Assembly (NCBI RefSeq): GCF_965232925.1
Contig: NZ_CBDDRA010000010.1
Span: 62,001 to 126,000, forward strand
Origin: Tumidithrix helvetica
GTDB lineage: Bacteria > Cyanobacteriota > Cyanobacteriia > Pseudanabaenales > Pseudanabaenaceae
Reading direction: 5' to 3'
Length of the DNA: 64,000 nt
Shown: one piece after another, positions 18,089 through 27,462 of the stretch
Layout of the letters: every line of letters starts with the position of its first letter
Numbering within the stretch: the first letter of the stretch is position 1
The notes under the pieces: model-generated
Databases searched by the model: none
What the model saw: only the letters and a program-made list of their open reading frames with translations
Told to the model about the DNA's origin: nothing
Program-made: the position numbers and the translations under genes

Positions 18089-18475
18089 AGTAAATCTATT
18101 ATCTCAAGTTTATTGCAGGTTTTGCAGCAATTCGCTTGGGATGCTTAGATCTCATCATCTAGATGTCAATGTGATCGCATGTTAAGTGCTCCAATAAAGA
18201 TTCTTGCTTCTGGCTGTCTGGCTTGGGCTACTAAATTGACAAAAGGAAATGTGTTTTTGGTTCGTTACTCCTTATTTTCGGAGAGAATAGATTCCCGATG
18301 CTGTAAAAAGCGATCGCTAAAACAACTGTGGAACAAGAGCTAATCAACGCCCATTGCCATGAGAAAAATTTGGAAGGGGTTTTAGGAAGCATAGTTCATT
18401 CGCATCCTAGATTTAACTATCTGAGTAAAGTCTATAAATGATTTATCCTAACTAAAAAGTTTTTCTGAATTTCAC
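18089..18475. other. Gene-free interval
   Basis: About 390 bp between the DUF1997 start and the higBA promoter. A 40-odd codon frame ending at about 18441 (VEQELINAHCHEKNLEGVLG and onward) has no start or ribosome-binding site and matches nothing I know. I see no RNA gene or convincing repeat. Confidence 0.5.
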
Positions 18476-18504
18476 TTGGCATGTTCTCAAAATGAGAGTA
18501 CAAT
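18476..18504 (+). promoter_or_regulatory. higBA promoter with embedded palindromic operator
   Basis: The -35 box TTGGCA (18476-18481), a 17-bp spacer and the -10 box TACAAT (18499-18504) make a near-consensus sigma-70 promoter. The spacer holds the inverted repeat TCTCA-aaa-TGAGA (18485-18497), well placed for autorepression by the HigA-type antitoxin. It lies 65 bp upstream of higB. Confidence 0.7.
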
Positions 18505-18568
18505 ATTTTTAATCTAAACGCTCAAATAGTCGCATGCTAAACATAGATAAAAAAAGACTGAAAATATC

Positions 18569-18871
18569 ATGCATATTATTGCAAAAAAGACTCTCCGAGA
18601 GTTTTTCGACTTCCATGCAGACTCAAAGTCAGCATTAGATAGCTGGTATCAAGTTGTCAGTAAAGCAAAATGGCAACATATAAGCGATGTTAGAAAGGTT
18701 TATCCATCTGCGGATGCTGTTGGTAATTTCACAGTTTTCAATATCAATGGGAATAAATATCGATTGATTGTCAGTATTAACTACAAAAATCAAGTGGTTT
18801 TCATCAAATATGTCTTAACTCATACTGAGTATGACTCAGGGACTTGGAAAAATGACCCTTACTTTAAATAA
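18569..18871 (+). CDS. higB: HigB-type mRNA interferase toxin
   Basis: The 100-residue RelE-superfamily toxin of the HigB group contains LREFFDFHADSKSALDSWYQ, then KVYPSADAVGNFTVFNINGN, and the C-terminal VFIKYVLTHTEYDSGTWK. HigB cuts mRNA in translating ribosomes until neutralised by HigA. As is usual for higBA, the toxin gene precedes the antitoxin gene, and the two overlap by about 20 bp. The full length looks intact. Confidence 0.92.
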   Translation: MHIIAKKTLREFFDFHADSKSALDSWYQVVSKAKWQHISDVRKVYPSADAVGNFTVFNINGNKYRLIVSINYKNQVVFIKYVLTHTEYDSGTWKNDPYFK

Positions 18872-19265
18872 AGAAGTTTATGGAAGTCTGCTAGCAGATA
18901 TTCAGCCACAGCTCATTACAAATGAAGCCGAAAACGAGCGTGCGTTGAATATTGTAGAGAACTTGCTGGCAGACGAAAATCTCTCCCCAGAGCAAGAGCA
19001 GATTTTGAAGCTTTTGGTTGCTCTAATCGAAAAATTTGAAGAAGAGCATTATCCATTAGAAGCTTCAACGCCTCATTCGATTCTTTTACATCTGATGGAA
19101 GCGAGGGATTTGCGGCAAGCTGACCTTGTGGGTGTGATTGGTTCGCGGGGTGTGGTTTCTGAAGTTGTGAATGGAAAAAGACAGATCAGTAAAAGCCAAG
19201 CCAAAGCTCTTGGCGAATTCTTTCACGTCGATCCGAGCTTGTTTATTGATTTCTCAGTGCGGTGA
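18852..19265 (+). CDS. higA: HigA-type antitoxin, XRE family
   Basis: I prefer the ATG at 18852 (MTLTLNKEVYGSLLADIQPQ), inside the end of higB; a GTG/ATG 21 bp earlier is possible. The N-terminal half is the toxin-binding helical region (NEAENERALNIVENLLADEN). The C-terminal half is a helix-turn-helix (HLMEARDLRQADLVGVIGSR, VSEVVNGKRQISKSQAKALG), typical of HigA DNA binding. It neutralises HigB and probably represses the palindrome-containing promoter at 18476-18504. The gene is about 137 codons and intact. Confidence 0.9.
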   Translation: MTLTLNKEVYGSLLADIQPQLITNEAENERALNIVENLLADENLSPEQEQILKLLVALIEKFEEEHYPLEASTPHSILLHLMEARDLRQADLVGVIGSRGVVSEVVNGKRQISKSQAKALGEFFHVDPSLFIDFSVR

Positions 19266-19360
19266 ATGCGAGGGATGAGAGCGATCGCTGAGGGTCAGAT
19301 TCTTCCAAACAGATATTAAAGAACCTGTTAAATTTTGAGCGTGTAGTCATTTCTACGATC

Positions 19361-22300
19361 TCATTTTTGGGCTACAGGAACGCATTTGGGTTGAGAAGAC
19401 CAAACGGAGGATGGTGCTGCTGGTGCTTTGGCAACCAGTGTAATCTGACCGCGATCGCCTACTACCCATCCCTGAGCTTCAACAATCGTATCTGGTATTT
19501 CGTTTTTCACTTCTACGGGATTTGAGGCAACTGTAACAGAATTATGAGAAGTGCCAAGATTATCGAGCAAACTCATGCCACTCAGCAGTTCAGAGGGATT
19601 TGCGGGTACTCCACCCCTACCCGTGATTATAAACTCACTGCCTTGTTTATCAGCGAGACAGCGCTGTGGAACTAGTTTGCTGGCATCAACCACATCCACA
19701 GGCAGATTCCCTAATCCTCTACTCGGATCGATACCTGGGGTATTAATTATCACAGTTCCACTGAGATTGAAGTTGGAACTTACTGTAAAATCGCTAAGAG
19801 GTGTAAGGGCGGGACGAAACACAATTCCATACACCGCCTGCGCTGTGACGTTAATATTGCCGCCTCTGCCGCGATCGGCATTTGCAGAGATATCGCTATT
19901 TTCAAATGGGAGCGCAATCAAAAAGCCTGTATCGATTGTGATATTGCCACCATTCCCATTATTGCCAGCAGTGGCACTAATTTGACTGCCGTGCCTCAAA
20001 AAGAGCAAGTCTTGAATTTTTAAAAAGATGTTACCACCTTCTCCATTGGCAGATTCGGCTCTAATGATTCCATTATTATCAAGAAAGAGCGAACCTGCTA
20101 GTAGCTGAATGTTACCACCATTACCAGTGCCTAAACTGCTTACAGAAATCCTTGCACCATTCGTAATATTTACCAGTGACGGATCGATAAAAATACTACC
20201 ACTCAGACCCGTCGAGTTTGGGCCAGTACCCGCCCGAATCGCAGAATCAGAACCATCTAATTGGAGTAAACTGCTCAAAAAGAGAGAGACATTGCCAGCA
20301 TTGCCACTACTTAACGTGTTTGTTTGTATTTGTGCGCCACTAGAAATATTTAAAGAATTTGCTGTGATTTTAATGCCTCCACTATTCCCCTTTCCGTTTG
20401 AGTAAGCAGTAATAATAGCGCCGTTGGTGAGGGATATCGTATTTGCATTGACATCGATATTGCCTGATATTCCACTGGAGGTAGGCAGCTCTATAGATGT
20501 GCTGATCGTTGTGGGAACATTTCTCCCAGCTACAACGCCAAATCCATCTAACGCGATCGCATCCGCTTGAATCGAGATATTTCCACCTGTGCCCTTGCCA
20601 AATACCGCCGCAAGGATTTGAGAGCCGTTGAGTAATTGCAGCGATCGCGCATTGAGCGAGAGATTCCCAGCAATTCCATTTCCGCTAGGTTCGATGGATG
20701 CAGAAGCGATCGCGCGATCGAATACGACATTCCCATTCACCAGAATATTCAAATTGCCTGCGGTTCCAAGCCCAGAATTGGTCGTAGTCAGTTGAGCTTC
20801 GTTAGTTGCCGTTAATGTATTTGCCTGTACTGTAAGATTACCTCCTTTCGCATTTGCATTAGACAAAACTTGACTGTTGATTGCTCCTTTGTTCGCAAGG
20901 TTAACAGCGTTTGCATAAATTCCAATGTCACCTCCTTTACCCAAACCATCTGTACTTGTAAAGATTTGAGCACCATTGCTTATATTTATAACTCCCGTTT
21001 TAGCATTAACAGTTATATTCCCACCATTCCCTTTAGCACCTTGTTGCACTTGACTTACGAGTTGCGTCTTAATGCCCCCTGCTTCGCCTGTAAGCATAAC
21101 ATCACCTGCAATATTTAGCGTGATATTACCAGCATCGGCATTTCCAGAAGTACTGGTATTTATAAATGCTCCACTTGCACTACTCCCAATTGAGTTCGCT
21201 AAATTTAACGAGTTTGCTGTGATATTAATATCTCCGCTCTTGCCAAGATTATTTGGGTTTAGGGCTAAGCTTCTAATAAAAAGACCATTTCCAGAAACAA
21301 TTCCCTTACTGTTAATATCGATCGCTCCGCCCAATGAACCATTTGAGAGAATCGAAGCATTGTTCCCAAATCCAATATTACCCTTAGCAAGTAAATTGAC
21401 ACTACCTCCATTGCCAGAAGTTGATGAGGTTATAACATTGCCATTGCTTGTAATGCTGCCATTTGAGTTAAAGGTTACAGCTCCACCATTGCCAGAAGTT
21501 GACGTAGTTGTAACATTGCCATTGGTTGTAATGTTGCCAATACTAGTAAGTAAATTGACACTACCTCCATTGCCAGTGTTTGATGTCGTTGCGATACTAC
21601 TGGTTGTAATATCGTTTTTAGCAAGTAAATTGACACTACCTCCATTCCCAGAAGCTGAAGTTGCCGTAACGCTGCCAGAAGTTGTAATATTGCCCCGCGA
21701 ATCAATAAATACTTTACCTCCATTGACAGAACCAGTGGTTGCAGTATTCGAATTACCAACTTGAATATTGCCATTTAAGGAATTAGCGTTGTACTGGTTT
21801 GTGAGAAATACAAGTCCCTCAGAATTCCCTGGTGTAAAAATATCTGTAAGCGTAATATTGGCATTCGTCAGCGTTCCACCTAATGAAGTTGGCAAAGTCA
21901 TTCCAGAACGAACATCAATAGTTGGTTTGGTTGTGCCATTCAAATTTAAGATGGTTCCATTCGACAAAGTTACATTACTACTGCTATTGAGGTTTAATGC
22001 AGCTCCATTAAATGTGACGTTGCCGTTCGCAAAAGGTTTGCCAGCAGAGATAAGGTTAATCGATGCCCCCGTTGAAGTTACACTACCTCCAGCCATGATT
22101 TGTAGCGAACCACCTGTGTAATTTGTGAGTGCCACATTCCCATTAGCAAGCAAGGCAGTACTCCCAGCTTGACCAGAACCCGACACAAAAGACTGCGAAG
22201 TGGTGATATTGCCAATTGTAATATTACCACTTGAGTTAACAATAACTGAGCCTCCTTTACCCGCAGAACCTGTTCTAGAGTTAATCGTGCCTGTAGAGAT

Positions 22301-23566
22301 GTTGCCATTTAAAGCCGAGAGAATAATGTCTCCACCATTGTTAGTACCCGTATTGGAAGTAGTAATATTCCCGACCGAAATCCCCAATGGTATGGCACTA
22401 GGGGGCGTTGTGAATGTCGTACCTCCAGTAGTTCTTGGAAGGTTAGGCGTATTCACCGAGGCTAATCCAGCCCGCAAGATTAGTGCTCTACCACCTGTAA
22501 GCATGGCAAAATCAGGATCGGAAATTGGAATTCCACCTACACATCCTGGCGCACCAGTCCTACACTCTGCTCCTGTGATTGTAATATTGCCACCTTTGAT
22601 GCTTCCTTTTGCCTCAACCTTTAAGGCAATACCTGAATAGTTCCCAAATGAGACATTTCCATTGGCAAAGATCAAGGGATCGAACAAGCTAATTAAACTA
22701 CCTGGATTGCCATCAGTCGTCAGAACAGATAGATTCCCGCCACTAAAAAAATGAGCATCGCCCGAAATGTCACCATTACTAATTAAACTTAAATTTCTGC
22801 CACCTGAGATTAGGGTTTGAGGATGATTTAAAGTAAAGATATCGACATTCTGATTTCCCTGTATCGTCATATCTCTACCCGAAATAGCGATAAAAGGATT
22901 GGTCGAAGTATCGCGAATTTTGACACTATCTTGTGCTTGCAGATTTAAATCTCTTCCTGCTTGTAGCTGTCCTTGCAAATCTAACTTGTCTGCGGCTAGG
23001 GTTAAATCTTGTCCAGCAGAGAGATTTCCTTGATTGGCAATGGTTGCACCTGTCAGACTTTTGCCATACTGCAATCCAATCGGCGCGCTCATGGTCAGCA
23101 AGGGTGTAGCTGAGGGATTCGTTGCACTAAATTCCGATCCATCTGCAAACTTGATGCTATTTGCAGTTGTTGCTGTAAACGAACCACCAATATCTAACCT
23201 AGCATTTTGCCCAAAAATGATACCGTTGGGGTTGACTAAAAATAAATTGGCTTGACCGTTGGCTTTGATCAACCCATCAACATTAGAAATGGAACTTCCC
23301 GTAACTCGACTGATGATATTTGCGGTTTCAGGACTGTTGTTAAAGTAAGCCGTATTGCCTGTCGGTACTGAAAATTGCTCAAAACTATGAAATTGATTCC
23401 CTCCGACCTGCGTACCCCCTGTAATTGTGAATGTCGTACCGTTGGTGTTGACAATAGTATTCACAGGGAGCGTTTTGTCAGGTGTGACCTGCGCTCGAAT
23501 TGGGGAGGTGGGGATGAGGTTAAATGCGATCGCGGCTACACTAAGTCCGATGAAAGTCTCTTTCAT
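19361..23566 (-). CDS. Two-partner secretion exoprotein (filamentous-hemagglutinin-like TpsA)
   Basis: The 1401-residue exported protein has a signal peptide (MKETFIGLSVAAIAFNLIPT ... IRAQ). The TPS secretion domain follows at about 27-250, with NPNGIIFG and the N-x-S/T-rich beta-helix entry. About 900 residues of Gly/Asn/Thr-rich parallel beta-helix follow, with many near-copies of TSTSGNGGSVNLLAKGNI (about 600-760). The C-terminus contains single Cys residues (QRCLADK, PKCVPV) as in cyanobacterial hemagglutination-activity-domain proteins. It is secreted through the TpsB pore encoded upstream. Its role is likely adhesion or surface coat. The internal near-identical repeats suggest recombination-prone length variation. 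Confidence 0.9.
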   Translation of the reverse strand: MKETFIGLSVAAIAFNLIPTSPIRAQVTPDKTLPVNTIVNTNGTTFTITGGTQVGGNQFHSFEQFSVPTGNTAYFNNSPETANIISRVTGSSISNVDGLIKANGQANLFLVNPNGIIFGQNARLDIGGSFTATTANSIKFADGSEFSATNPSATPLLTMSAPIGLQYGKSLTGATIANQGNLSAGQDLTLAADKLDLQGQLQAGRDLNLQAQDSVKIRDTSTNPFIAISGRDMTIQGNQNVDIFTLNHPQTLISGGRNLSLISNGDISGDAHFFSGGNLSVLTTDGNPGSLISLFDPLIFANGNVSFGNYSGIALKVEAKGSIKGGNITITGAECRTGAPGCVGGIPISDPDFAMLTGGRALILRAGLASVNTPNLPRTTGGTTFTTPPSAIPLGISVGNITTSNTGTNNGGDIILSALNGNISTGTINSRTGSAGKGGSVIVNSSGNITIGNITTSQSFVSGSGQAGSTALLANGNVALTNYTGGSLQIMAGGSVTSTGASINLISAGKPFANGNVTFNGAALNLNSSSNVTLSNGTILNLNGTTKPTIDVRSGMTLPTSLGGTLTNANITLTDIFTPGNSEGLVFLTNQYNANSLNGNIQVGNSNTATTGSVNGGKVFIDSRGNITTSGSVTATSASGNGGSVNLLAKNDITTSSIATTSNTGNGGSVNLLTSIGNITTNGNVTTTSTSGNGGAVTFNSNGSITSNGNVITSSTSGNGGSVNLLAKGNIGFGNNASILSNGSLGGAIDINSKGIVSGNGLFIRSLALNPNNLGKSGDINITANSLNLANSIGSSASGAFINTSTSGNADAGNITLNIAGDVMLTGEAGGIKTQLVSQVQQGAKGNGGNITVNAKTGVINISNGAQIFTSTDGLGKGGDIGIYANAVNLANKGAINSQVLSNANAKGGNLTVQANTLTATNEAQLTTTNSGLGTAGNLNILVNGNVVFDRAIASASIEPSGNGIAGNLSLNARSLQLLNGSQILAAVFGKGTGGNISIQADAIALDGFGVVAGRNVPTTISTSIELPTSSGISGNIDVNANTISLTNGAIITAYSNGKGNSGGIKITANSLNISSGAQIQTNTLSSGNAGNVSLFLSSLLQLDGSDSAIRAGTGPNSTGLSGSIFIDPSLVNITNGARISVSSLGTGNGGNIQLLAGSLFLDNNGIIRAESANGEGGNIFLKIQDLLFLRHGSQISATAGNNGNGGNITIDTGFLIALPFENSDISANADRGRGGNINVTAQAVYGIVFRPALTPLSDFTVSSNFNLSGTVIINTPGIDPSRGLGNLPVDVVDASKLVPQRCLADKQGSEFIITGRGGVPANPSELLSGMSLLDNLGTSHNSVTVASNPVEVKNEIPDTIVEAQGWVVGDRGQITLVAKAPAAPSSVWSSQPKCVPVAQK

Positions 23567-23646
23567 AATTTAGCTTGAGAAGTTACAGACTAAAAACAGT
23601 TTCGGCGATCGCACCTCAATTTCCTAGTAATGTTAAGAAATCTCAA

Positions 23647-24492
23647 TCAAGCTTCAACGCTTGCCAAGGCTGTAGATTTCTTTTTTCTCAATGTGCGAGC
23701 AGAGAAATAGGCTCCTGCTGCGATCGCGCCAAATAAGACCCCAGGTACAGGAACTGGTTTCACAGATTGGAGTGTCAAAGAGGTCAGTCGCATCCACTTT
23801 ACGTCTTCACTGTCATCAAAACAGCTTGCCATAATAAATCGATGAATTCCAGAAGGGAAATTCCTGCATATACCAGGAGGATCGACTTTAAAGAAATTAA
23901 AGTCTCCTGCATAGCTCGATGTCGCGGTGTTGGAAACGACATATGGAGTTAATTGCCTTATATAGATTGGATTACCATTTTCATCTAATAATGGATCGCC
24001 ATTTTCATCTTTTTGTAGCCTCATAAAATTTGGATCGGTGGCATTAGGATCGGTGGCATTAGGGTCAGTTACGATCGGGTTGGTTATGTTCCATGTTTTT
24101 CCTGTGAAAGGACTGGAAAGATCCTGACCGACAAGGTTTTTAGTAAAGTTAAGAACAGTGTTTGCTGAGTCAAACGTAAAAGATGAAAAATCAGCTTTGC
24201 TGAAAGTCTGAATGATTCCATTTCCATCCGTCACAGTCATAGTCATTGAGACTACACCAGGAGCTAGGGAATCATCATAAGAAATTGGTCTAGTGATATC
24301 GATAAAATCTCCATTCATTACAATAGTGGCAGTTGCAGATGCCGTATTACCAAATTCAGCACCACTCCAAGTCGCATTCATTGTGAAGTTTGCGGCTTGA
24401 GCTGGCATTAGAGTACCCAGCCCCAGACTGGCTATGCTCAACATCCCAGTCCCAATAGAAATTCCCACGAAACGATTGATAACAGTTCCCAT
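23647..24492 (-). CDS. Secreted protein with PEP-CTERM-like C-terminal anchor
   Basis: The 281-residue protein has a signal peptide (MGTVINRFVGISIGTGMLSI ... PAQAANFT). Its soluble beta-rich body includes the tandem TDPNATDPNATDPN (about 140-153). The C-terminal sorting tail VKPVPVPGVLFGAIAAGAYF is followed by SARTLRKKKS. A short Pro-motif, a hydrophobic helix and a basic cluster are the architecture of PEP-CTERM/exosortase substrates in cyanobacteria. It sits between TpsB and TpsA on the same strand, which suggests a shared surface function. An unusual array of 11-bp repeats lies 93-164 bp upstream of its start. Confidence 0.8.
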   Translation of the reverse strand: MGTVINRFVGISIGTGMLSIASLGLGTLMPAQAANFTMNATWSGAEFGNTASATATIVMNGDFIDITRPISYDDSLAPGVVSMTMTVTDGNGIIQTFSKADFSSFTFDSANTVLNFTKNLVGQDLSSPFTGKTWNITNPIVTDPNATDPNATDPNFMRLQKDENGDPLLDENGNPIYIRQLTPYVVSNTATSSYAGDFNFFKVDPPGICRNFPSGIHRFIMASCFDDSEDVKWMRLTSLTLQSVKPVPVPGVLFGAIAAGAYFSARTLRKKKSTALASVEA

Positions 24493-24546
24493 ATTGTTTC
24501 ACCTAGCCTTTGATTTTGCTGAAAGTGTTAAAGATCGATAGTAATC

Positions 24547-24578
24547 AAGATTTTCGGAGGAAAATCTTTTTTTTTTAC
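24547..24578 (+). terminator. Hairpin with long T-run (plus-strand terminator-like)
   Basis: AAGATTTTC-GGAG-GAAAATCTT (24547-24568) forms a perfect 9-bp stem followed by a run of T on the plus strand. The only plus-strand transcription that could use it would come out of the CTERM gene as antisense. In the opposite direction it is a hairpin in the 5' leader of that gene. Confidence 0.5.
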
Positions 24579-24584
24579 TTACTA

Positions 24585-24656
24585 AAGTTAGCCAAAAGTT
24601 AGATGGAAGTTAGCCAAAAGTTAGACGGAAGTTAGCCAAAAGTTAGACGGAAGTTA
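24585..24656 (-). promoter_or_regulatory. Seven 11-bp-spaced direct repeats, probable response-regulator array
   Basis: AAGTTA(G) recurs at 24585, 24596, 24607, 24618, 24629, 24640 and 24651, exactly 11 bp apart. On the minus strand each unit reads CTAACTT plus four bases. An 11-bp period of 6-7-bp direct repeats is the known layout of PhoB/OmpR-family sites, including cyanobacterial Pho boxes. The array is upstream of the CTERM gene. A TACTAT -10-like box on the minus strand is at 24538-24543. It is also describable as three copies of a 22-bp tandem repeat. Which regulator binds is inference. Confidence 0.6.
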
Positions 24657-24793
24657 TCTTTCCTTTTTTATCGATATTTTTTGGATAATATCTATGTTGT
24701 TTTTATGTTTTAGATGCTTGCACGAAATCTAGACGAATAGAAGTCGAAGTAAAACCCTAACAAGCAAGAATTGCTTTTGGCTCAAGCTTTTGA

Positions 24794-26674
24794 TTAAAAT
24801 AGGTTGTATGTGAGTGAGAAATAGATGCCATTCTCTTGCCAAGTTTTACGGCTGTTTGGAACGGACATGAGTGGAATACCATAGTTGAATAGTGCCGTCA
24901 TGCGATTCCCCATCTGCCAGCGTAATCCCAAACCAGTTCCAACTAAAAGATTTTGGGGTGGATTGGCGTCTCCAGAACTCGTCCAAACTATTGCCGTATC
25001 AATAAATGGGGCGATTTGTAAAAGCCCGTCAATTTCAGGAACGCGTAATACAGGAATTCTTACTTCCGCAGTTAGGGCTGCACCGTTATCGCCGAGCAGT
25101 AAATCTTGTCGGTAGCCGCGCAAAGTATCTTGTCCACCAAACCCTATCTGTTGTAGCGGCACGAGGGTGCGATCGCTTAGCTGCATATCTCCACGAAACA
25201 GCAAAAGTGTTGAGGGTGCGAGTAGGTTGACATACTGGGCCTGACCCCGCCAAGAAACAAAGCGACTATCGGGATAGCTTGGGTTTACTGTCGAACCCAG
25301 TACCCCTCCAAATCCGATATTCAACTGCGATCGCAGTGCCAGCACCGAGCGGCTTTCGCGTTGAGTAAATTCTTGAAAGAAGCTCAAAACAGAAATTCTC
25401 GTCGAGCCATTATTATCAGCACCCGAAGATAGCGGAAAAGGAATTTTTAATAAACTAGACAAACTCTCACGATAGGAACCCGTGATACCCAGTGCAAATT
25501 CTTGGTTGGGAGTTTGATAAACGGGTTGGCGGTAGGTGAGGTCATAGGATGTGGAGTTGGAGTAGATGTCGAGAACATTGAAAGGCTGCTCGATCACGTT
25601 ACTGTTACTGTTGCTAAACGAGATAGAAATCGTTCCATTATAAGGATTTATCGGTAAACTGTAGTTCAGATCGTAAGCATTGCTGGCATCAGTATTGCTG
25701 TACCCAACTATAATAGAATCACCCAATCCAGTCAGATTGCCTTCGTTAATTTGGATGCGACGGCGCAGCGAACCGACACTAGGAGCACGATTATTATCTA
25801 GAGATAGTTGTGCGTTAAAGGATTCCGCTTCTTTAACTTTAATTTCGAGGATATTTTTGCCTGGGCGATCGCCTGCTGCAAGTTCGGCTGAGAGTGCGGC
25901 GATGAGCGGATCGATCTGTAGTAACTGTAAGGCTTCGATCAGGCGATCGCGGTTTAAGGGCGCACCCGTAGCAATATTTAGTCGCGATCGAATGTAATCG
26001 GGGTTGAGGCGATTTGTGCCAGTTATCTTAATCTCTTCTAAGCTTCCCTCCACAACTTGGATCTTAACAGTTCCTGCTTGAAGGTTTTGCGGTGGAATAA
26101 ATGCACCAGAGGTGATATATCCCCCACGGACATAAAGCTCCGTGATCTTCGTGCGAACTTCTAATAATTGGGCAAACGTAATCGGGCGTCTTGTATATTC
26201 AGCCGTGACTTGGGCAAATTCTGCTTGACTAAATACAGTACTCCCTAAAACCTCGAATCTCTCAACCGTAATCGTTTCATTGGAGCTTGGTATATCGGGT
26301 TGTGGCGAAGATGGCTGAGTAGAGGGTTTAAGTAAATCTTCTGGAGCTGGTAGGGGTTGAAGGTTCTGAGGTAAAAGCTGAGGTGGCTGAGGCGTAATAA
26401 TTTGCGGAGGTGTTTGTGGTGCGATCGTGTTGGGCGGAACTTGGCTAACAACTCGATCTCGAATCGTTCCCTTAGACTTCCCATTGAAAATTACTGGGGA
26501 GCGCTCGACAAGAGCAGATGCTGCTTTTGGAATGCCGAGTTCGCCAACCATTGCGATCGCAAAGCTCGTCAGCAACAAAACTTCCGATCGGATCGAACCC
26601 CAAAGAATAGACTTTGCTATTCGATGAGGTGATTCCCACTTCCAAGCGGATTCCGTTTGAGATTCTTGAGACAT
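24794..26674 (-). CDS. TpsB outer-membrane transporter (ShlB/FhaC/HecB family)
   Basis: The 626-residue Omp85-superfamily pore of a two-partner secretion system. After a long N-terminal leader with a hydrophobic segment (SEVLLLTSFAIAMVGELGIP) and a Pro/Gln-rich linker (PQTPPQIITPQPPQLLPQ), it has two POTRA-like domains (ITVERFEVLGSTVFSQAEFA; VKIQVVEGSLEEIKITGTNR). The 16-strand barrel contains FGGQDTLRGYRQD, the conserved L6 loop (xRGY). It should export the TpsA protein encoded downstream. TpsB, CTERM protein and TpsA are on one strand in that order. Confidence 0.93.
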   Translation of the reverse strand: MSQESQTESAWKWESPHRIAKSILWGSIRSEVLLLTSFAIAMVGELGIPKAASALVERSPVIFNGKSKGTIRDRVVSQVPPNTIAPQTPPQIITPQPPQLLPQNLQPLPAPEDLLKPSTQPSSPQPDIPSSNETITVERFEVLGSTVFSQAEFAQVTAEYTRRPITFAQLLEVRTKITELYVRGGYITSGAFIPPQNLQAGTVKIQVVEGSLEEIKITGTNRLNPDYIRSRLNIATGAPLNRDRLIEALQLLQIDPLIAALSAELAAGDRPGKNILEIKVKEAESFNAQLSLDNNRAPSVGSLRRRIQINEGNLTGLGDSIIVGYSNTDASNAYDLNYSLPINPYNGTISISFSNSNSNVIEQPFNVLDIYSNSTSYDLTYRQPVYQTPNQEFALGITGSYRESLSSLLKIPFPLSSGADNNGSTRISVLSFFQEFTQRESRSVLALRSQLNIGFGGVLGSTVNPSYPDSRFVSWRGQAQYVNLLAPSTLLLFRGDMQLSDRTLVPLQQIGFGGQDTLRGYRQDLLLGDNGAALTAEVRIPVLRVPEIDGLLQIAPFIDTAIVWTSSGDANPPQNLLVGTGLGLRWQMGNRMTALFNYGIPLMSVPNSRKTWQENGIYFSLTYNLF

Positions 26675-26731
26675 TACCTTCGCTGACGTATTAGGAGTAG
26701 GTGTTTTAGAACATCCCCTTCAATTGACAGA

Positions 26732-27217
26732 CTAGAAGCGATCGGCTGTCGCACTTAATAAACTGCGATTCAATTCCAAAATTGGGCATAAAAGATTGGC
26801 AACAGATAAAGGCAGCGTTTGCTTCACGACATCCTGCATAACCTTATAGGTGAGATTGCAGGCTTGTTGAGCCCCAAATGCTTGCATAATCGTCTGAAAC
26901 CAAAATAAAAATTGTTCTTGTAGCAGGTCTGGATCGTCGAGTAATAGGGCAATGGCTGTGTAGCGCAGTACTCTAATCGTATCCTGTTTCCACTTATTAC
27001 TCAGATCTTCATTGCCTTTAACAAAGATGGTAGGATCCTGCAATCGCATCTCGATCTGAACCTTATCGACAATTTGACGCTCTGACACTTGAATCTTGGC
27101 ATAGGCATCCACTCTAGAGCTAAATGATTGAAGGTAACTGTCTAAAAACTGAAGTTCAGCATCACTAGCATAGCGACCCTCTGCTTCCACACTCAACCGT
27201 TGCAGCTTACTTAGCAT
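26732..27217 (-). CDS. Phycobiliprotein-like globin lacking the bilin cysteine
   Basis: The 161-residue protein aligns by eye over its whole length with phycocyanin/allophycocyanin subunits: ASDAELQFLDSYLQSFSSRVDAYAKI near 18-43, DTIRVLRYTAIALLLDDPDLLQEQFLF near 90-116, then the G-helix IMQAFGAQQ. Where chromophorylated subunits have CLRD before the ILRY helix, this protein has WKQD, so the usual bilin attachment Cys is absent while the Asp is kept. It may be a stress-sensor or assembly relative rather than an antenna pigment. It lies 57 bp upstream of tpsB on the same strand. Confidence 0.7.
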   Translation of the reverse strand: MLSKLQRLSVEAEGRYASDAELQFLDSYLQSFSSRVDAYAKIQVSERQIVDKVQIEMRLQDPTIFVKGNEDLSNKWKQDTIRVLRYTAIALLLDDPDLLQEQFLFWFQTIMQAFGAQQACNLTYKVMQDVVKQTLPLSVANLLCPILELNRSLLSATADRF

Positions 27218-27462
27218 TTAGCATCCCAAAAATGAATAAGTTTGTCATCATGTACGATCCTATTATCCACAGCTTTTAATTTAACATTAGGTAAGTACCT
27301 GATGGCATCGGCATTTGCCAAAATATGCCTGATGTTTTTTAGATGTGATAAAAATCAATGCACATTCCGACAAATTGTGGTTTAAATTAAACTAAACATT
27401 TTTTTATAAATTTTATAAATTTAAGTCAAAACACTGTTAACACGTCTATGTAAGGTTGGATT

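Noticed and set aside
18310..18441. Short frame upstream of higBA
   Set aside because: It lacks a start and resembles no family; it may be a relic but cannot be supported.
19551..23578. Plus-strand open frames within the TpsA gene
   Set aside because: They are shadows of the Gly/Asn-rich repeats, with Pro/Leu-rich translations and no ribosome-binding sites.
24585..24656. CRISPR-like array
   Set aside because: The period is 11 (or 22) bp without spacers, and no cas genes are near, so a regulator array or tandem repeat fits better.
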